Made by a program: the position numbers and the translations under genes
Part shown: in pieces, positions 47,294 through 59,993 of the stretch
Layout: each line of letters begins with the position of its first letter
How positions within the stretch are numbered: the stretch's first letter is position 1
NCBI GenBank assembly: GCA_963675135.1
Contig: OY776120.1
Coordinates: 26,130,001-26,194,000, forward strand
Direction of reading: 5' to 3'
DNA from: Galeopsis tetrahit
Lineage: Eukaryota > Streptophyta > Magnoliopsida > Lamiales > Lamiaceae
DNA length: 64,000 nt
The notes under the pieces: generated by a model
Told to the model about the DNA's origin: nothing
Databases searched by the model: none
What the model saw: only the letters and a program-made list of their open reading frames with translations

Positions 47294-48080
47294 GCTAGTG
47301 TTTGCAAACTATACTCATAGTTTAGAAGCACTTCTCAGAGAAGTTAAAGCTAAAAAAAAAAAAAAAAAAAAAGTGATTTTGACTTGTGCAGTTGTGCTTA
47401 CATTCATTCTTTTAGCTTTAGGTTTTAGGGAAGCAAAGAGCTGTTAACTTTTTTTTGACAGATCACAAGTGTAAATTGTAAATGACATCATTAGGCAGAA
47501 ATGATATTCCACATATTTGTTGATATCCATCTTAGTCTATTACTCTTATTAGTTTGTTTCACAATTATTTGCACACCCTTAAAAAATGAAAATTTTTCAT
47601 AAATTTATTTTCACAATATTTACATATTTACACAAAATGTAATTAATTACCTTTATATTTATTTCAACTAATTTTTTTTTATATAAATTTATAAAATTAT
47701 CCATAAGCAGTTCACTTGTTACTTTTTTTTCTTAAAAAGTTTAACAATTTTATGGTGCAAACACTCATGGCGGAGAGAGTATTTGGGTCTGGGAAACTAA
47801 AAAAATGGCTTGTTTGAGTGTTTCGTTTGTGTTGCCAGTTGCCAATTTTTGAAAGACGGTGGATTTTCAACGTTTTATCAAACTAATGTTAAATGTCAAT
47901 GGTGTAGCAATTCTCTCTCCCCACCAAACAAAAACAGGGAAATTCCGCCAGATTATGTGGTGATTCAATTTCTTAATTGTTCACTCACCCACCACCCCCT
48001 CCCCCTCTCCCTCTCCCTCTCCTCTAAGTGTTTTTAAAAAATATTTAATTTTTTAATGATAGATAGTTCATATTCACAAC

Positions 48081-48225
48081 ATTGAATCTATTTTATAGGT
48101 AGAATCATAATATTTTTAAAAAAATATTATGTGAACTCGAATTCACCATTGAATCTATTTTATAAGCAAAATCATACGGGGTAATATTTTTAAAAAAAAT
48201 ATTATGTGAACTCGAATTCACCAAA
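48081..48225. repeat. Two-copy tandem duplication of about 70 bp
   Basis: 'attgaatctattttata' followed by an A/T run and 'atattatgtgaactcgaattcacc' occurs twice in a row (48081-48149 and 48151-48225). Each copy contains the small palindrome 'aatattttt...aaaaatatt'. Confidence 0.75.
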
Positions 48226-48399
48226 ATAATTTGCCTTTATATACATATTATAATAAATTCATATTCTTTCAATTCAGTGTACATATTATAAATGTATAAA
48301 ATATAAATACCGTTTTGTTTTAACATTTATTCTTATTGTTTTGTATATTTACAATTTTTTTAATAAGGTAATTTTATTTACAATTTGAATAGAAACTAA

Positions 48400-48703
48400 T
48401 ACTCCCGTCATCCACGAAATCTAGTTTCATTTATCTTATTTATATTCTCCTTCTACAAAATTTTGGTCTCATACACTTTATTTTAACCATCACTTTGTCA
48501 TCACCCTTCAACCATTACTTAATTATTCAAATTGTCATCAACTTTATTCACAAACAATCATTTTATTAACCATAAATCTCACAATACCTTACTTTATCTA
48601 TTTTATCTACTATTTTCTTCACAATACTTTACTTTATCTATTTTATCTACTATTTTCTTAAAACATGTGTCCACTCTCAATGTGACTGTGGACGGAGGGA
48701 GTA
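48400..48703. mobile_element. Stowaway-like MITE with internal duplication
   Basis: It begins TACTCCCGTCATCC and ends GTGGACGGAGGGAGTA, next to TA. 'cttactttatctattttatct' occurs twice in the right half. It is the same family as 33848-34103. Confidence 0.7.
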
Positions 48704-49359
48704 CATAGATAAATAAACATGTAAATGATTGGAAGAAAGAGGTCTACGGTCCTCTTTTATTTGATAATTTCTTTAAAATACAGATTTTTATTATCTCATT
48801 ACGAATTGGTGGAATATAAAGTTAACCAACAAAGTAATATTGCAAGTGAAATTAAAGAAGTGGAAGTAGCCTGCCTATTCTTCTAATTTAAGAACAATGC
48901 AGTTGTTTTCATATGATGAAAATCAAATGTTGTATTTTTTATATATATAAATAAAAAGAATGTATGGAAATGAAGGTAAGTAATTCGATATTTACGATAT
49001 GGGGTAATAAAATTTGGAACCAGAATTCCCAGTTCAATTCAATACAATACAATACTAAGAGAGGACTGACTACAAAATGAGGAAGTCTTGCATGAGACCG
49101 TCTCATGGTGAAGCGAAATATAATTTGGGCATCACGCTTTAACACTTTGGAAGAGATACCGTGAGACCTTTTCACACAAGTCTTTGTCCAAAATGAATAC
49201 CTTCGTGTGTCCCTACCCTATGCTAACAGTAATAAGCTAACCTCAATTTAACTCTTGTTTTCAAACTATATATAATTCTCCAGAATAGCTTTTTGGAGGG
49301 GTAAAAAAAATCTAATTGTGTCATTTGCAAACACCACCTTATACTCACTCTTTTCGACT

Positions 49360-52300
49360 TCAATTGCATGTTGTTGCTGATTTCCGACTCCCTCCAATCA
49401 ATGTCCCAACACTCTCACCCATAATCGCTCTTGAGATATTTCCGGGTTTATTCAGATTAAACACAACCACTGCCATCAAATCAATTTTACAATTACTATA
49501 CCACACTTTGACCAAATTCTCGTATTTTTTCAATCATAACAGGTGTTTTTAAATTTTACAATTCGATACACAATCTTTCAAATTATTGCAATTCTATCAC
49601 GTGACTATTTCCCGACATGGCAATGTAGGAAATTGCAAAAAAACTGAAGAGTCTGTGTATCGAATTGCAAATTTTAAAAGCATACATTGTAATTGAAAAA
49701 ACGTGAAAATCGTGATTGTTTATGCAATTAACCCTTTAAAAAACAAAACAGGAGCTAATTGCAAAGGAGAATGAACAAGGTTTACCAGGAATGTTGTTCT
49801 CTTGGCACAAAGTAATTGCAGTCAAGTCCATCACAGACAATTCCTTTGAAATTACGTCTTGATAAGTGAGAGTATCAAGCAGTCGAGCATTAGGATTACG
49901 CTTAGGGTCATCATCAAAAACTCCATCCACATTTGTAGCTTTCAGCACCACCTCTGCATTAACTACAAGTACAACGTATGAAGATCATCACATTAAAATC
50001 ATATACTCCGTACTATATAGGATCCCATATTCAATAATTGAATTTTCATCTCTTATTTGGTTAGGATAGAGATACCAACATTTTTTTCTAGTTAAATTTT
50101 GATTGATAATCACAGAGAATACTTTTAACAAAGGGAAACGATAATTGCATACCAAATTTATTCATCTCAAACTCTCCCTCAGGCAAAATTGCAGACTACT
50201 CTTTCGCCTGATATTTTCGATTTAATCATTATCGTACCAAGCACAGACAAAACTCTTACAATGTTTGTTTTGGGTTTTCAGAACACTTTCCAATACAATC
50301 AATTCTCTCTTCTTACACTTTAATAATATATTTAAATCATAACTCACATCATCCAATCATTACAATCACACACAACAACAATATAACATTACAACATCAT
50401 TCACTCTTACACATTGACTTGCCATAAAGTTAAATCTCACACTACTTCAAATCTGAAAACAAACGCACACCTTACTATATATTAGGATTTCAAATAACAG
50501 TTTCAAAAACCACTACAAACACAAAACAAAAATTGCCTGAAGGTTGTATATGAATTGACAGATTTGAAATCCAAGTTATTAAAATCAGAGTGGATTTCAA
50601 AATCGCAGAAATAACTCACAAAATATTGCGGAATGAGACATAGATTTCCAATCTAATCTTCAAATACTACCATCCAAACAACACCAATGAACTTACTGTT
50701 ATTGATTTCAAGTCCATTAGCAAATCCTTCAGCCCAAAAGCAGAAGTGTGCATGTTAAAACAATTAAGAATCAAGATCCAAAACAAAAAAGACTCACTCT
50801 CTGCAGTCCGAAGGGCAGCAGCAGTATCTGTTGTGAAGAAAGGATTCCCTGTGCCCGCTGCAAAAATGACAACTCTTCCTTTCTCTAAATGCCTAACAGC
50901 TCGTCTACGTATATAGGGCTCAGCAACTTCTGACATGCGAAAAGCTGTTTGAACTCTTGTTGGGATGCCAATGCTCTCCATCGTGGCTTGCAAAAATATT
51001 GCATTCATGACCGTTGCTAACATCCTTATTAAGTGAAAAGAGATTTCAAAAGTTACACCTAAACTTGCAAATTGTCTTCAAATACCAAATAGAAAAACTT
51101 AAGGCCATGTTTGATTTGAGATTTAAAAGGATTCCAAAATCTTGATAAATAGTAGTAGTGTGTGTTTGTTTTGAGATCTAAATACGGTAAGATTTAACTT
51201 AATGTCAAATCAATGTGTGGTGTTGTATTATAATATTATTGTTGATTGCAATTATAATGATTGTTTAATTGTGTAACAATTAGTGTGTTTAATTGAAAGT
51301 TGGAAAATGTGAGAATAAAAGGTGTGAAAGTGGAACCGCATTAATTAGAGAGTGTGGTGTAGAAAAAAAAGGGTATATATAGGGTTTATAGGTATTTGTA
51401 GGGTGGATGTATTAGGTTTTTTAAATCCGGTTTCTAAAATCCCAAAGTGGAACCGGATTTAGATTTCAAAATCCCAAATCAAACATACCCTTGAGTAATT
51501 ACCTTTCAAACTTTAATGTATGTATTTAAGGGGAAATGTATTTCAGGAAATATCTTGGGAGATGTGTAGTGCGTTGGGTTCTATTCCTGGAAAGGTTTAT
51601 CTGTAAAGATTAGAATGTCATGATAATGGTGACACTCAAAATGTCCAATATACATGGATTGCCTGAGATAATAAATAGAGGCTTCAAGTTTAAAGCATGA
51701 ATATTGATATTTGCACCAGATTGAACTTGCAAATCTTGGTAAGAAACAATGAAAATTTATTATAATAAAAATACAGTACAAAGGCACAAGTTGTCCTTAC
51801 GAAGATTGTGGAATATAAACTAAAGGGCTTATGTCCATTCTTTGACTAAATATGAGGGGGGGAAACAAAGGCTTCAGCCTTTTTTCTTTTTTGGGTTGCA
51901 GACCCACCAAGCTGCCCTAGACGACTTAACCCCATCCCATATCGCCTCTAAATTTTCCTATTGATCCTCGAGAATTCTCATATTTTTCTTCTAACCAAAG
52001 TGACTAATATAGAGCTGGCACAACTCCCATAACAGTGTTAATAATATCATCACATTTAAACTTACAACTATAGGATCCATATCTTTAGCACCAGACTAGA
52101 AGGCTGTGAATAATTAACTTAACTTTAATTTTTGTGAAGTACTAGAAATTATGCATAAACTAAATACAAGTTCAAGAAAAAAGAGTTACCCAATGTAATC
52201 AGCAGAAGAGCGGTCAAGGCCACTGCATCCTGCCCATGAGGCCCCACGGAAGATATTTCCACCACCAACAACAATTGCAACCTGAAAGCATCATCAATAT

Positions 52301-55300
52301 AAGTCAAATGTGCTTGTTGATTTGCAGAAATTAAACTTAAAAAACAGATCAGAATAATGACATCAACCAACAATTCCACTTTTATGAAGAAATGAATACG
52401 GGAACTTAGTCCTAATATTCTATGGGTAAGTTTGATTTGGGATTTAAAAAGCGGATTTGAGATTTTGAAATCTAAATCCCGGTTCTACTTTGGAAATTTA
52501 GAATCTGTTTTTCTAAAACCTAATATATATACCCTACAAATACGTATAAACCCTATAAACAACATTATTTTCTACACCACACTCTCTCCAATAACCCATA
52601 TGATTTTTTTAATCCCACTCTTAATTGATTTATCCCTTTGCACACCTTTCATTCTCATTTTTGCAACTTCCAATAAAACACATTAATTACTATTCGATCA
52701 TTACAACTACAATCAATAATAATATAACAATACATTATCACACACTCTTACACATCGAGTTGACATAAAGTTAAATTCTACCATATTTAAATATCAAAAC
52801 ATAACACACACTATTACTCCCTCTGTCCCATTTTTGTTTCATCATTTACTGTTTACCCGTAGTTTAATGCGATAGTTGTTCATTGATATTGAAGGAGAAA
52901 AGTAGAGGATATGAAAATCTTTTGAGTAATAAAATTGAGTGATAAAGTAATGACATGTGGTGTAATTTTGACATGTTTGAAGGGTGTAGTCTAAAGTGAA
53001 AAAAGTTGTTTTATTACCAAATTAAGAGATGATGAATCTAATTTGGGACTCCCATTTTTTGCAAATGATGAATCTAAAATGGGACTGAGGGAGTACCATT
53101 TATCAAGATTTTGAAACCCAGATATCAAAATCCTCTAAAATTCCAAATCAAACATACTCTATTTTATGTTGTATAATCCTATGTGCAATGATGAAGTAAC
53201 CAGTACCCAAGGCAACCGTATATTTGATATGGGTTGAAAATCCTATTTCTTGAATGGAAAACAAAAGGTGAGTCTTAAAAGGCTGATCGAGAAAGACAAC
53301 ACAAAAAATCTATCACAGTTAAGTCGTTAAGTAACTTCCTAAAAAAAAATCTCCAGAAAAAGGTATTAAAGAAAAGTACCTCAATACCAAGTCGAGTAAC
53401 AGATGCAACCTCCCTAGCAATGGACATTGTTATCTGAAAAGGTATACTTCCATTAGCATTAAAGACATGATACTAATTCAGAAACATGTAGGGACGAAAA
53501 CGAGTCAAGCCACTCGCGAGCTATTCGCAGCTCGATTCAATAAATGTTTGTTTGAGCTCATTTAATAAAGTTCGTTACGTAAACAAACAAAACAAAAGCT
53601 CAATGATATTTAGTTTGTTAGCTCATGAGCAGACTCTTTAGCAAGTTTATGACCTAAGTCCTAACTCGTATAAATTATACTCATCAATAGTTTGACTTTA
53701 ATTTATAATTTCAAACATTATGATAAATATAAAAATATGTAAGTAAGTTTATTTAATTAAATGACATTGTAGAGCTTAGTAGATATATATATGATTTTTA
53801 GAAAGAAAAAAAATGTAATAAATTGATGAATAAATTTTTTTATGATTGAGCTCGTGAACCAACAATATAATAAACGAGTGAAGCTCTAGCAATCTATAAT
53901 TTGGCTCAGCTCAGCCCAATTACATCCCTACAAACATGTTAAGTATAATAATCAACCTTCGGGTCAATATTTTGTGCTTGATCACCAGCGAGTGCCTCAC
54001 CGCTTACTTTAAGTAACACCCGACGCCATCTATATGATGGTTTCTGCATGCTACCATTACCATCATTCATTGTGACACCAAAAGGAGACATAGGCATAGA
54101 TGGAACCTGTGGCTGCCTATAAAGAAAAGGAATAACACAATCAAAACAAGAAAGTTAGTAGAATGAGATTTGTGTACCTAAAGAGCAGCCTGATTTTCAA
54201 TGCAAATTATGGAGCAAGGATATCTCTCTCCTCCCTCCCTCCTGTAAAACTATTGGAGCACTGGATTCAAACATTAGACATTTTTTAGGCAATGCATTCA
54301 CATTCTATTTTTTTGGAATCCTACCTAAAAGAAAAGCTAAATAATCAAGTATCAGTTTGCTGAGGCCAGGACTTGTGGAAAAGGAAAACAAGCCATTCGG
54401 AAAGTCAGAAACTGACTCATCTTTCATCATTGATCATTTACTATTGATCCTCTCTTTTCCTTTTTGTGTGGATGAAGTAGCTAGCATTCAGATAGTAAGA
54501 AGTAGTGTGGAGTAATGTTTACTCGTCTTCTAATAACCAAAGGCATATTGTTGGTTTTAAGTGCAAATTCAGCAAAAGAATATGTTACATTAAGAAGGCC
54601 TCCAGGTTTTGTTATTACTAGCTCTGCCTAAAAGACCTGCATAACTGATACACGTACACCCTAATCTTAGCATAACAACAATATTTTAGAGCAAAATTTA
54701 GTGTAATGCCACGTCACCTGGTTCAACCATATTCATTCGGAAAAGGTGTTATATCTCTAGTTATCGGGACAAACATTTACATCAACAGAAACTTTATATC
54801 ATAAATATACCAAAGACAATTCAACTCTGTGACATTACAAATTGAGCAACGAAAAAGTATATATCGTCACACGATATGAAGATTGAGCAAATGCCACGTC
54901 ACCTGGTTCTACCTTCTCAAAAAAAAAATCTCAATTCCCCATATTTTCAACTTTGAGCATATTATTCTCCAATTGCTTACCATTGATAAAGAAAAGCATC
55001 TACAACAACAAGTCGTTTCTATAACACACATAAATAACTGAACCAGAAAATGCACGCAATAAAATAATCCATCCCCAGGAAATTTAGTTGGACAATTTAA
55101 AAAACATCGACAATCTAATAATTCTTATACATCCATAATTCAACCAAGAACAAACATGAGAAGAAGAAAGGAAAGCGTGGGTTTTGAAACCTCAAATTCA
55201 TGGGATCTGAAGACGATGGGCCTAATTCAGAAGAGCAACAGGTAAGAGCCAGAGACCGATAAGAGGTGTGATATCCCGCAGGCATTGGAGCGTTATTCTG

Positions 55301-55393
55301 TAAAAGAGGATTAGGTTTATAGAAATGGAAAGATGGGGAACGGGTGGTATCGAAAGAGCAAATGGGGCGGCTTAAAGAGGTCGAAAGAGCCAT
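49360..55393 (-). CDS. PUMPKIN: Plastid UMP kinase, seven exons, 340 aa
   Basis: Exons in coding order: 55393-55191, 54116-53957, 53433-53380, 52281-52190, 51024-50798, 49962-49786 and 49469-49360. All borders are GT-AG and the phases join to one 340-codon frame, about the length of Arabidopsis PUMPKIN. Residues 1-55 are rich in Ser/Thr/Pro with few acids, a likely chloroplast transit peptide. The amino-acid kinase fold follows: LLKVSGEALAGD (102-113), VVGGGNIFRG (143-152), ADYIGMLATVMNA, GTGNPFFTTDTAAALR, KATNVDGVFDDDP, then LTYQDVISKELSVMDLTAI. It is the bacterial PyrH type and converts UMP to UDP with ATP in plastids; the Arabidopsis protein also binds plastid introns. The last exon is only 36 codons and ends VGTLIGGSRKSATTCN. 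Introns carry several MITEs. Confidence 0.95.
49546..49681. repeat. Inverted repeat in the last UMP kinase intron
   Basis: 'aattttacaattcgatacac' near 49553 pairs with 'gtgtatcgaattgcaaatttt' near 49656-49678. It is a short MITE-like foldback between exons 6 and 7. Confidence 0.55.
50262..50467. mobile_element. MITE in a UMP kinase intron
   Basis: TGTTTGTTTTGGGTTTTCAGA at the left end matches the complement of TCTGAAAACAAACG at the right end. The interior is AT-rich and noncoding. I could not settle a target duplication. Confidence 0.5.
51113..51490. mobile_element. MITE in a UMP kinase intron
   Basis: The ends are GGCCATGTTTGATTTGAG and AAATCCCAAATCAAACATACCC, inverted. It shares the 'gtttgatttgggattt' end with 52424-53160, so both are one family. 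Confidence 0.6.
52424..53160. mobile_element. MITE in a UMP kinase intron, containing a nested Stowaway-like MITE
   Basis: The outer ends are GGGTAAGTTTGATTTGGGATTT and TTCCAAATCAAACATACTC. Inside at 52815-53095 is a second element beginning TACTCCCTCTGTCCC and ending GGGACTGAGGGAGTA. This is a MITE-in-MITE nest between exons 3 and 4. Confidence 0.65.
53489..53930. mobile_element. hAT-like MITE in UMP kinase intron 2
   Basis: The ends are TAGGGACGAAAACGAGTCAAG and CAGCCCAATTACATCCCTA, imperfectly inverted. They are flanked by GAAACATG (53481-53488) and CAAACATG (53931-53938), an 8-bp duplication with one change, as expected for hAT. Words like 'cactcgcgagct' are shared with the centre of the giant inverted repeat at 28340-29440. 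Confidence 0.75.
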
Positions 55394-55743
55394 TCTTAGA
55401 ATTGAATTATCGTCTTCAACTTCAATTAAACGGCAGTTTCGTTCCAGTGCTCAAGGCTATTGTGTTTGAAGAAAATTGGATAATGTTGTTTTTTAAATCG
55501 AGTCTAGAACAAATATCTCAGCGGAAATGCCAAATAAAAAAATTAATAAATGAAATTTTAAGGGAAAAAAATTGTTTGCACGTGCAATTGGTGCTAAATT
55601 CTACTCCCTTCACTCCGTTGCACCCTTTGAACGGCACACATTTTAAGAGATGTGTAAAAAAGGGTGTAAATGTTTTGAAGGGTAGTTTTGTAAACTTTTA
55701 TGAATAAAGTAAAGTAAAAAGTAGATTGAGTGTGAAAAATTAA

Positions 55744-56493
55744 GACCATCTCCAACGGTACTTGAGTTTAACTCCATTTATGAAGTTTTGCTCCCTCCAA
55801 CCGTACTCTATTTTGAAGATTTGAAATAGAGTTTTGAATAGTAAACTCTATATAGGGAGTTTACTATTCAAAACTCTATATTTTATAACTATTATTTTAT
55901 TAATATTTACAATTCTTGTATTACAATTCTATATTAATAATTTATTAAATATAATTACAATTCTATTGTTATACTAATTTATAATTTAATTTTAATTGTG
56001 TAATTAATTTTCTTTTTGTGTATTATTATCACCTACAAAAAAATTACGTAAAATACAATAAAACATATATTATATATTAAATACATTACATATTAAAACG
56101 GACATACATGCATTACCTAGCTATAACACCAACATACTAAAATAAGTGAACACAAACTAAAAAGAAATACAAATACACATAATAAAAAATGATACACTAG
56201 TACGGCGGAATGTTGGAAAACTACAAGTTTATTTACATTTTATGATTTTGATAAAATTAATAATATTTAATTTATAATTTAATTTACTAATTGAATATTT
56301 AATTATATAAATTAATTAAAATACGAAGATAAATATATTATTTAATGATTGTAACATATTGAAAGTGATTAAAATAATAAATAAAGTAAGATATAGAGTT
56401 TTATGGTTGGAGAAGGTTTTTAAAATAGAGTGTGAAAAAATGTATTTTGAAGTTTAGAGATCTTCATTTGAAAGTTTGTGGTTGGAGATGGCC
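55744..56493. mobile_element. PIF/Harbinger-like MITE, 750 bp
   Basis: The ends are GACCATCTCCAAC and GTTGGAGATGGCC, with a TAA duplication on both sides (55741-55743 and 56494-56496). It holds a perfect 23-bp inverted repeat at 55826-55879. It lies upstream of the UMP kinase start and may contribute to its promoter; that is inference. Confidence 0.75.
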
Positions 56494-56742
56494 TAATGTC
56501 ATATGAATAAATATAAGTATATTTTAAGGGCGAGGGTTGTGAAGATATTTCCTTTTATGGAGTGTGCAAATTGGTAGTATGTGACATCTATATGTAAAAT
56601 GTGTAAATTCCTGTGGAACCAAGGGAGTACCAACTGTATTTAGAATAATTTATTTTTAAAGTTCATTTTCATAATTTTTAAATAAAAAATAATTTTAAAA
56701 ACAGTTTGTAAAGTTTTCAAATACCTTCTAAATCTTCCCTTA

Positions 56743-56901
56743 GGGCATGTTTGATAGCATAGACGAATTATCTAAGATTAGGATGATAACTAAACTTTAT
56801 AAATTTTAAAGCATAATCTACCCTTAATCTAAGTTATCAAACAACCAAATAAAAATGATATATAGTTAATCTAGATTTAATCTAAGCTATCAAACATGGC
56901 C
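56743..56901. mobile_element. Small PIF/Harbinger-like MITE, 159 bp
   Basis: The ends are GGGCATGTTTGATAGC and GCTATCAAACATGGCC, nearly perfect inverted repeats, with TTA on both sides (56740-56742 and 56902-56904). No coding content. Confidence 0.75.
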
Positions 56902-56904
56902 TTA

Positions 56905-58892
56905 GTATACTATTTCTATTTTTGAATCATATTCTCTCCTACGTGGATCTCACTTTTCTTCGATTCTAATTTTCTCACAATTTACAATTATTTTATTTTA
57001 CAGTTTTTTTTTTTCAATTTTTCTCTCTCCCCTCTCTTCTTTTTCTCTCGATCTCCTAAACTTTCTTTATACAAATTTATCTCTCCCTCTTTTTTTTTTT
57101 TTTCCTCGATTCTTTTTACCATTTTTTTTTATAATTTTTTTACAATTCCCACGAAAATTCGTGAATTTTACACTAGTATCATATTATTTTAAATGCACAA
57201 ACATGATGAACTTTGGAAAATAATACTCCGTATAGTGGAGTATTAGTTTTTAAGTGTAGTGGTATTTTTATTTTTTTTATCAGTCTCGTCCCTCCGACTT
57301 GTTTTCTCTCCTTCCTCTTGCTTCATTCTTCTTTTCTTTTCAAATTTTTTTCAAAATTGTTCTTTTTTTTTTCAATTCATATGTTTATCGTGTTAGATTT
57401 TCACTAAATTATCATATTTTTTTGGTTTCGCCTTTTCGTTATTGTAATACTCTACAGATATACATGTAATACAGTTAATTTTAAATATAAACCATACCTT
57501 CATTTGCAATCTTAGCATCTTGTTCAAATATTTATAAGTTCATTGTCACGTTCTTCTATTTCAACACCTTGTTTACCTATTGCAGTAAAACAATTATTTT
57601 AGCATCCTATCTAATTATGATTGCGTTAAATAATATATTTATCGTTTTTGTATAGAAAATAACTAATACCTTTCAACTTTTAATCATACTCAAACTTTGA
57701 ATAATGTCATATTAATTTTCAACAAATCATAAAGTTTTTCAACCTACCAACAACTAACAGAATTTTGAATACTTGTAAATATTTATATAGTTCTGAATAA
57801 ATATTTATACATTTCTAAAATACAATAGGTGAATGGTGGATCTACTTACCCTCTTGTGAATTTATAGTATTAAAACATTTTATCAATGAATAGTGGATTT
57901 ACTACCGCACGTGCATAACCAAGATCGGACATAGTCGACACAGAACACTAGGGTGGAGGTGAACTCCCAACATAATCGAACATAATTTGCACATAAGACT
58001 CATAATCTAGTGAACCTCCAACAAAATCGACCATACTTGGTACCAAATAATTAGTGGACAGAGAGTTCAACACTTTTGTGTCCATGTTGGAGGGGTATTC
58101 CGGTTAAATAACAGGGGAACTCAACAGGGTATTCCCGTCCATAATTTTGCTCTCGCCAATAATATTCGACAGACTCCGCCTCGTCGGTCACAAAATCTGC
58201 GATGGAGGGTGATTTTGGCCTTGAAGTCATGAGAAATCGTAACTTTGCCGAAAAATGGGAGAGAAGAGAAGAATATATAGTCGTGGAAGGGACGAGAGTG
58301 TGTAGAGACTAGAGAGTAGCGACGAGAGTGAAATGCGACTAGGTTTAAGTGGGGTCCATTGTGGCATATATTGTAAATAAAAGATGTTTGAAAAACGATG
58401 TTTAATAGTGTTATACTTCATTTGTCACAAAATTAATACAGTACCACACAACATTATTTTATTATCAAAATTTTCAGTTGGACACACATTTTACCTAACA
58501 TCTCACTAATTTTTTTTATATCTCTAAATCACCCAAAATACATCTCTTTTATTTGAATTCACGCATCACTAATTTTTTTAATTTTTTTTTTTGTAATTTG
58601 TGTCATACTAGACATGAGTGTGTAAAAAATGAGATGGAGAGAGTAAGTTATTTATAGAGTGGAACATTTATTTTGGGAAAGTGAACAATCTTAGGAGTAT
58701 TATTTTTGAGAAGTTAAGAATCCATTCTACAGTGGTACGGGGGAGTAATATATTGGAGGGCTTTTTCTTTTAACTCGTTGGCGCTGCCATTTCACACGTT
58801 TTCTTTCTTTGTTTAACTCACCACTTGTGTGTAGTTGGGGTTGAATTGAATCTTCCCCACCCCTTCAATAAGCCCATATCCACCACAAATTC
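56905..58892. other. Intergenic region upstream of the VQ gene
   Basis: T-rich tracts at 56990-57130 and 57250-57380, AT-rich filler, and a GC-richer block at 57910-58420 that may be old repeat but matches nothing else here. The last 150 bases should hold the VQ promoter and leader. I see no convincing gene. Confidence 0.4.
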
Positions 58893-59543
58893 ATGAACCC
58901 GGAGTTTTTCTCCGGCGGAGGCGCCGACGCCCGCCCTTCTCCCAGGAGAGAGCTACAGGGCCCACGCCCTTCTGCTCTCAAAGTCAACAAAGACTCCCAC
59001 AAGATCAGAAAGCCACCCGTTGCGCCGCCTCCTCACCACCCACAGCCGCCGCCGCCGCAGCCGGTGGAGGACCGCAAGCCCGTTATAATCTACGCCGTTT
59101 CACCCAGAGTCATCCACACAACCGAGAGCGAGTTCAAGAAACTGGTGCAATGCCTCACCGGAAACCCCACCGACGGCGGCGCCTCCTCCTCCGGCGCCGG
59201 AAACCTCTCTCCGGCGGCCAGAGCGGCTTCCATAGAGAAGACGAGCCCACCAAAGGACAGAGATCAATTATTCAACGGAAACAGAGGTGGTGATAATACT
59301 AATTATGATGATTTTCTTGGAGATACGGCGGTGGAAGTGGGTAGAGCTCCCGGAATACTATCGCCGGCGCCGTGGAGTCTGCCGCCCATATCGCCGGGAT
59401 TCTTCTCGCCGTCGTTGGATCCATTTATGATGGGGTACAACATGTACATTCCGAGCCCATCGACGCTCTTCTCTGTTCCGATGGTGTCGCCGTCACCTTC
59501 CGCCTCCTCTTCTGATCTATTCAACCCATTCTTTGACTTTTAG
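58893..59543 (+). CDS. VQ-motif protein (MKS1-like), intronless, 216 aa
   Basis: The VQ motif is complete at residues 81-90: F81, V85-Q86, L88-T89-G90 (FKKLVQCLTG). Upstream, RRELQGPRPSALKVNKDSHKIRK (residues 18-40) is the conserved N-terminal block of the MKS1/VQ8/VQ20-type subgroup. A proline-rich linker (43-57) and PVIIYAVSPRVIHT lead into the motif. The C-terminus is Ser/Pro-rich and ends DLFNPFFDF. VQ proteins are small nuclear cofactors that bind group I and IIc WRKY factors; MKS1 itself is an MPK4 substrate in defence. Several SP sites (SPAARAAS, SPKDR-like TSPPK, LSPAPW) could be MAP-kinase targets. The absence of introns fits most of the family. Which paralogue it is cannot be decided here. 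Confidence 0.93.
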   Translation: MNPEFFSGGGADARPSPRRELQGPRPSALKVNKDSHKIRKPPVAPPPHHPQPPPPQPVEDRKPVIIYAVSPRVIHTTESEFKKLVQCLTGNPTDGGASSSGAGNLSPAARAASIEKTSPPKDRDQLFNGNRGGDNTNYDDFLGDTAVEVGRAPGILSPAPWSLPPISPGFFSPSLDPFMMGYNMYIPSPSTLFSVPMVSPSPSASSSDLFNPFFDF

Positions 59544-59993
59544 TTAAGTGGAATTTTATTTTCTCTCTTTTTCAATTACATTAGAAAAGGGGCACCGTTT
59601 GATGTGTTGTAACTTGTCGTTTAATCGAATGACTTGTGGAAACTAATAGGAGGGAAGGGAAATTCATAGTACTAATACTCTGTTAGCACTTAATCAATTT
59701 TGATGAGTGAGGTTGAATTTAGAAATTATTTTGCCAAATTGGCTTTTACTCTGTATTGTTTTTAGTTATTCTGTAATTTCAAATAGCACTACTTTCAATT
59801 TCTGTGGATAATTAATATGAGTAGTAGTTTAAATTTGTCCAATGGTTTGACTCAATAGTTGCATAATACTAAATGGAATCCATTACAAATTTTGATATAT
59901 ATATGGAGTTGGAACCTTTTATTGTTGCGTTTTGTGTTAGATTTTATTTTCAATGCATTTGTAATATGGTGGCAATTCGTGGTTTGTCTGCAT

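Larger units (their letters stand above)
47294..49359. other. Space between the convergent WD40 and UMP kinase genes
   Basis: It holds the WD40 3' UTR (with an A-run at about 47352-47371), a tandem duplication at 48081-48225, a Stowaway-like MITE at 48400-48703, and the kinase 3' UTR at the right. No further gene is visible. Confidence 0.5.

Noticed and set aside
55333..55707. 124-codon plus-strand open frame over the UMP kinase first exon and upstream
   Set aside because: It is antisense to the transit-peptide exon, and I see no similarity to any family.
57910..58430. GC-richer block as a possible small gene
   Set aside because: Only a 64-codon minus-strand frame exists and it lacks any recognisable feature; the block looks like old repeat sequence.
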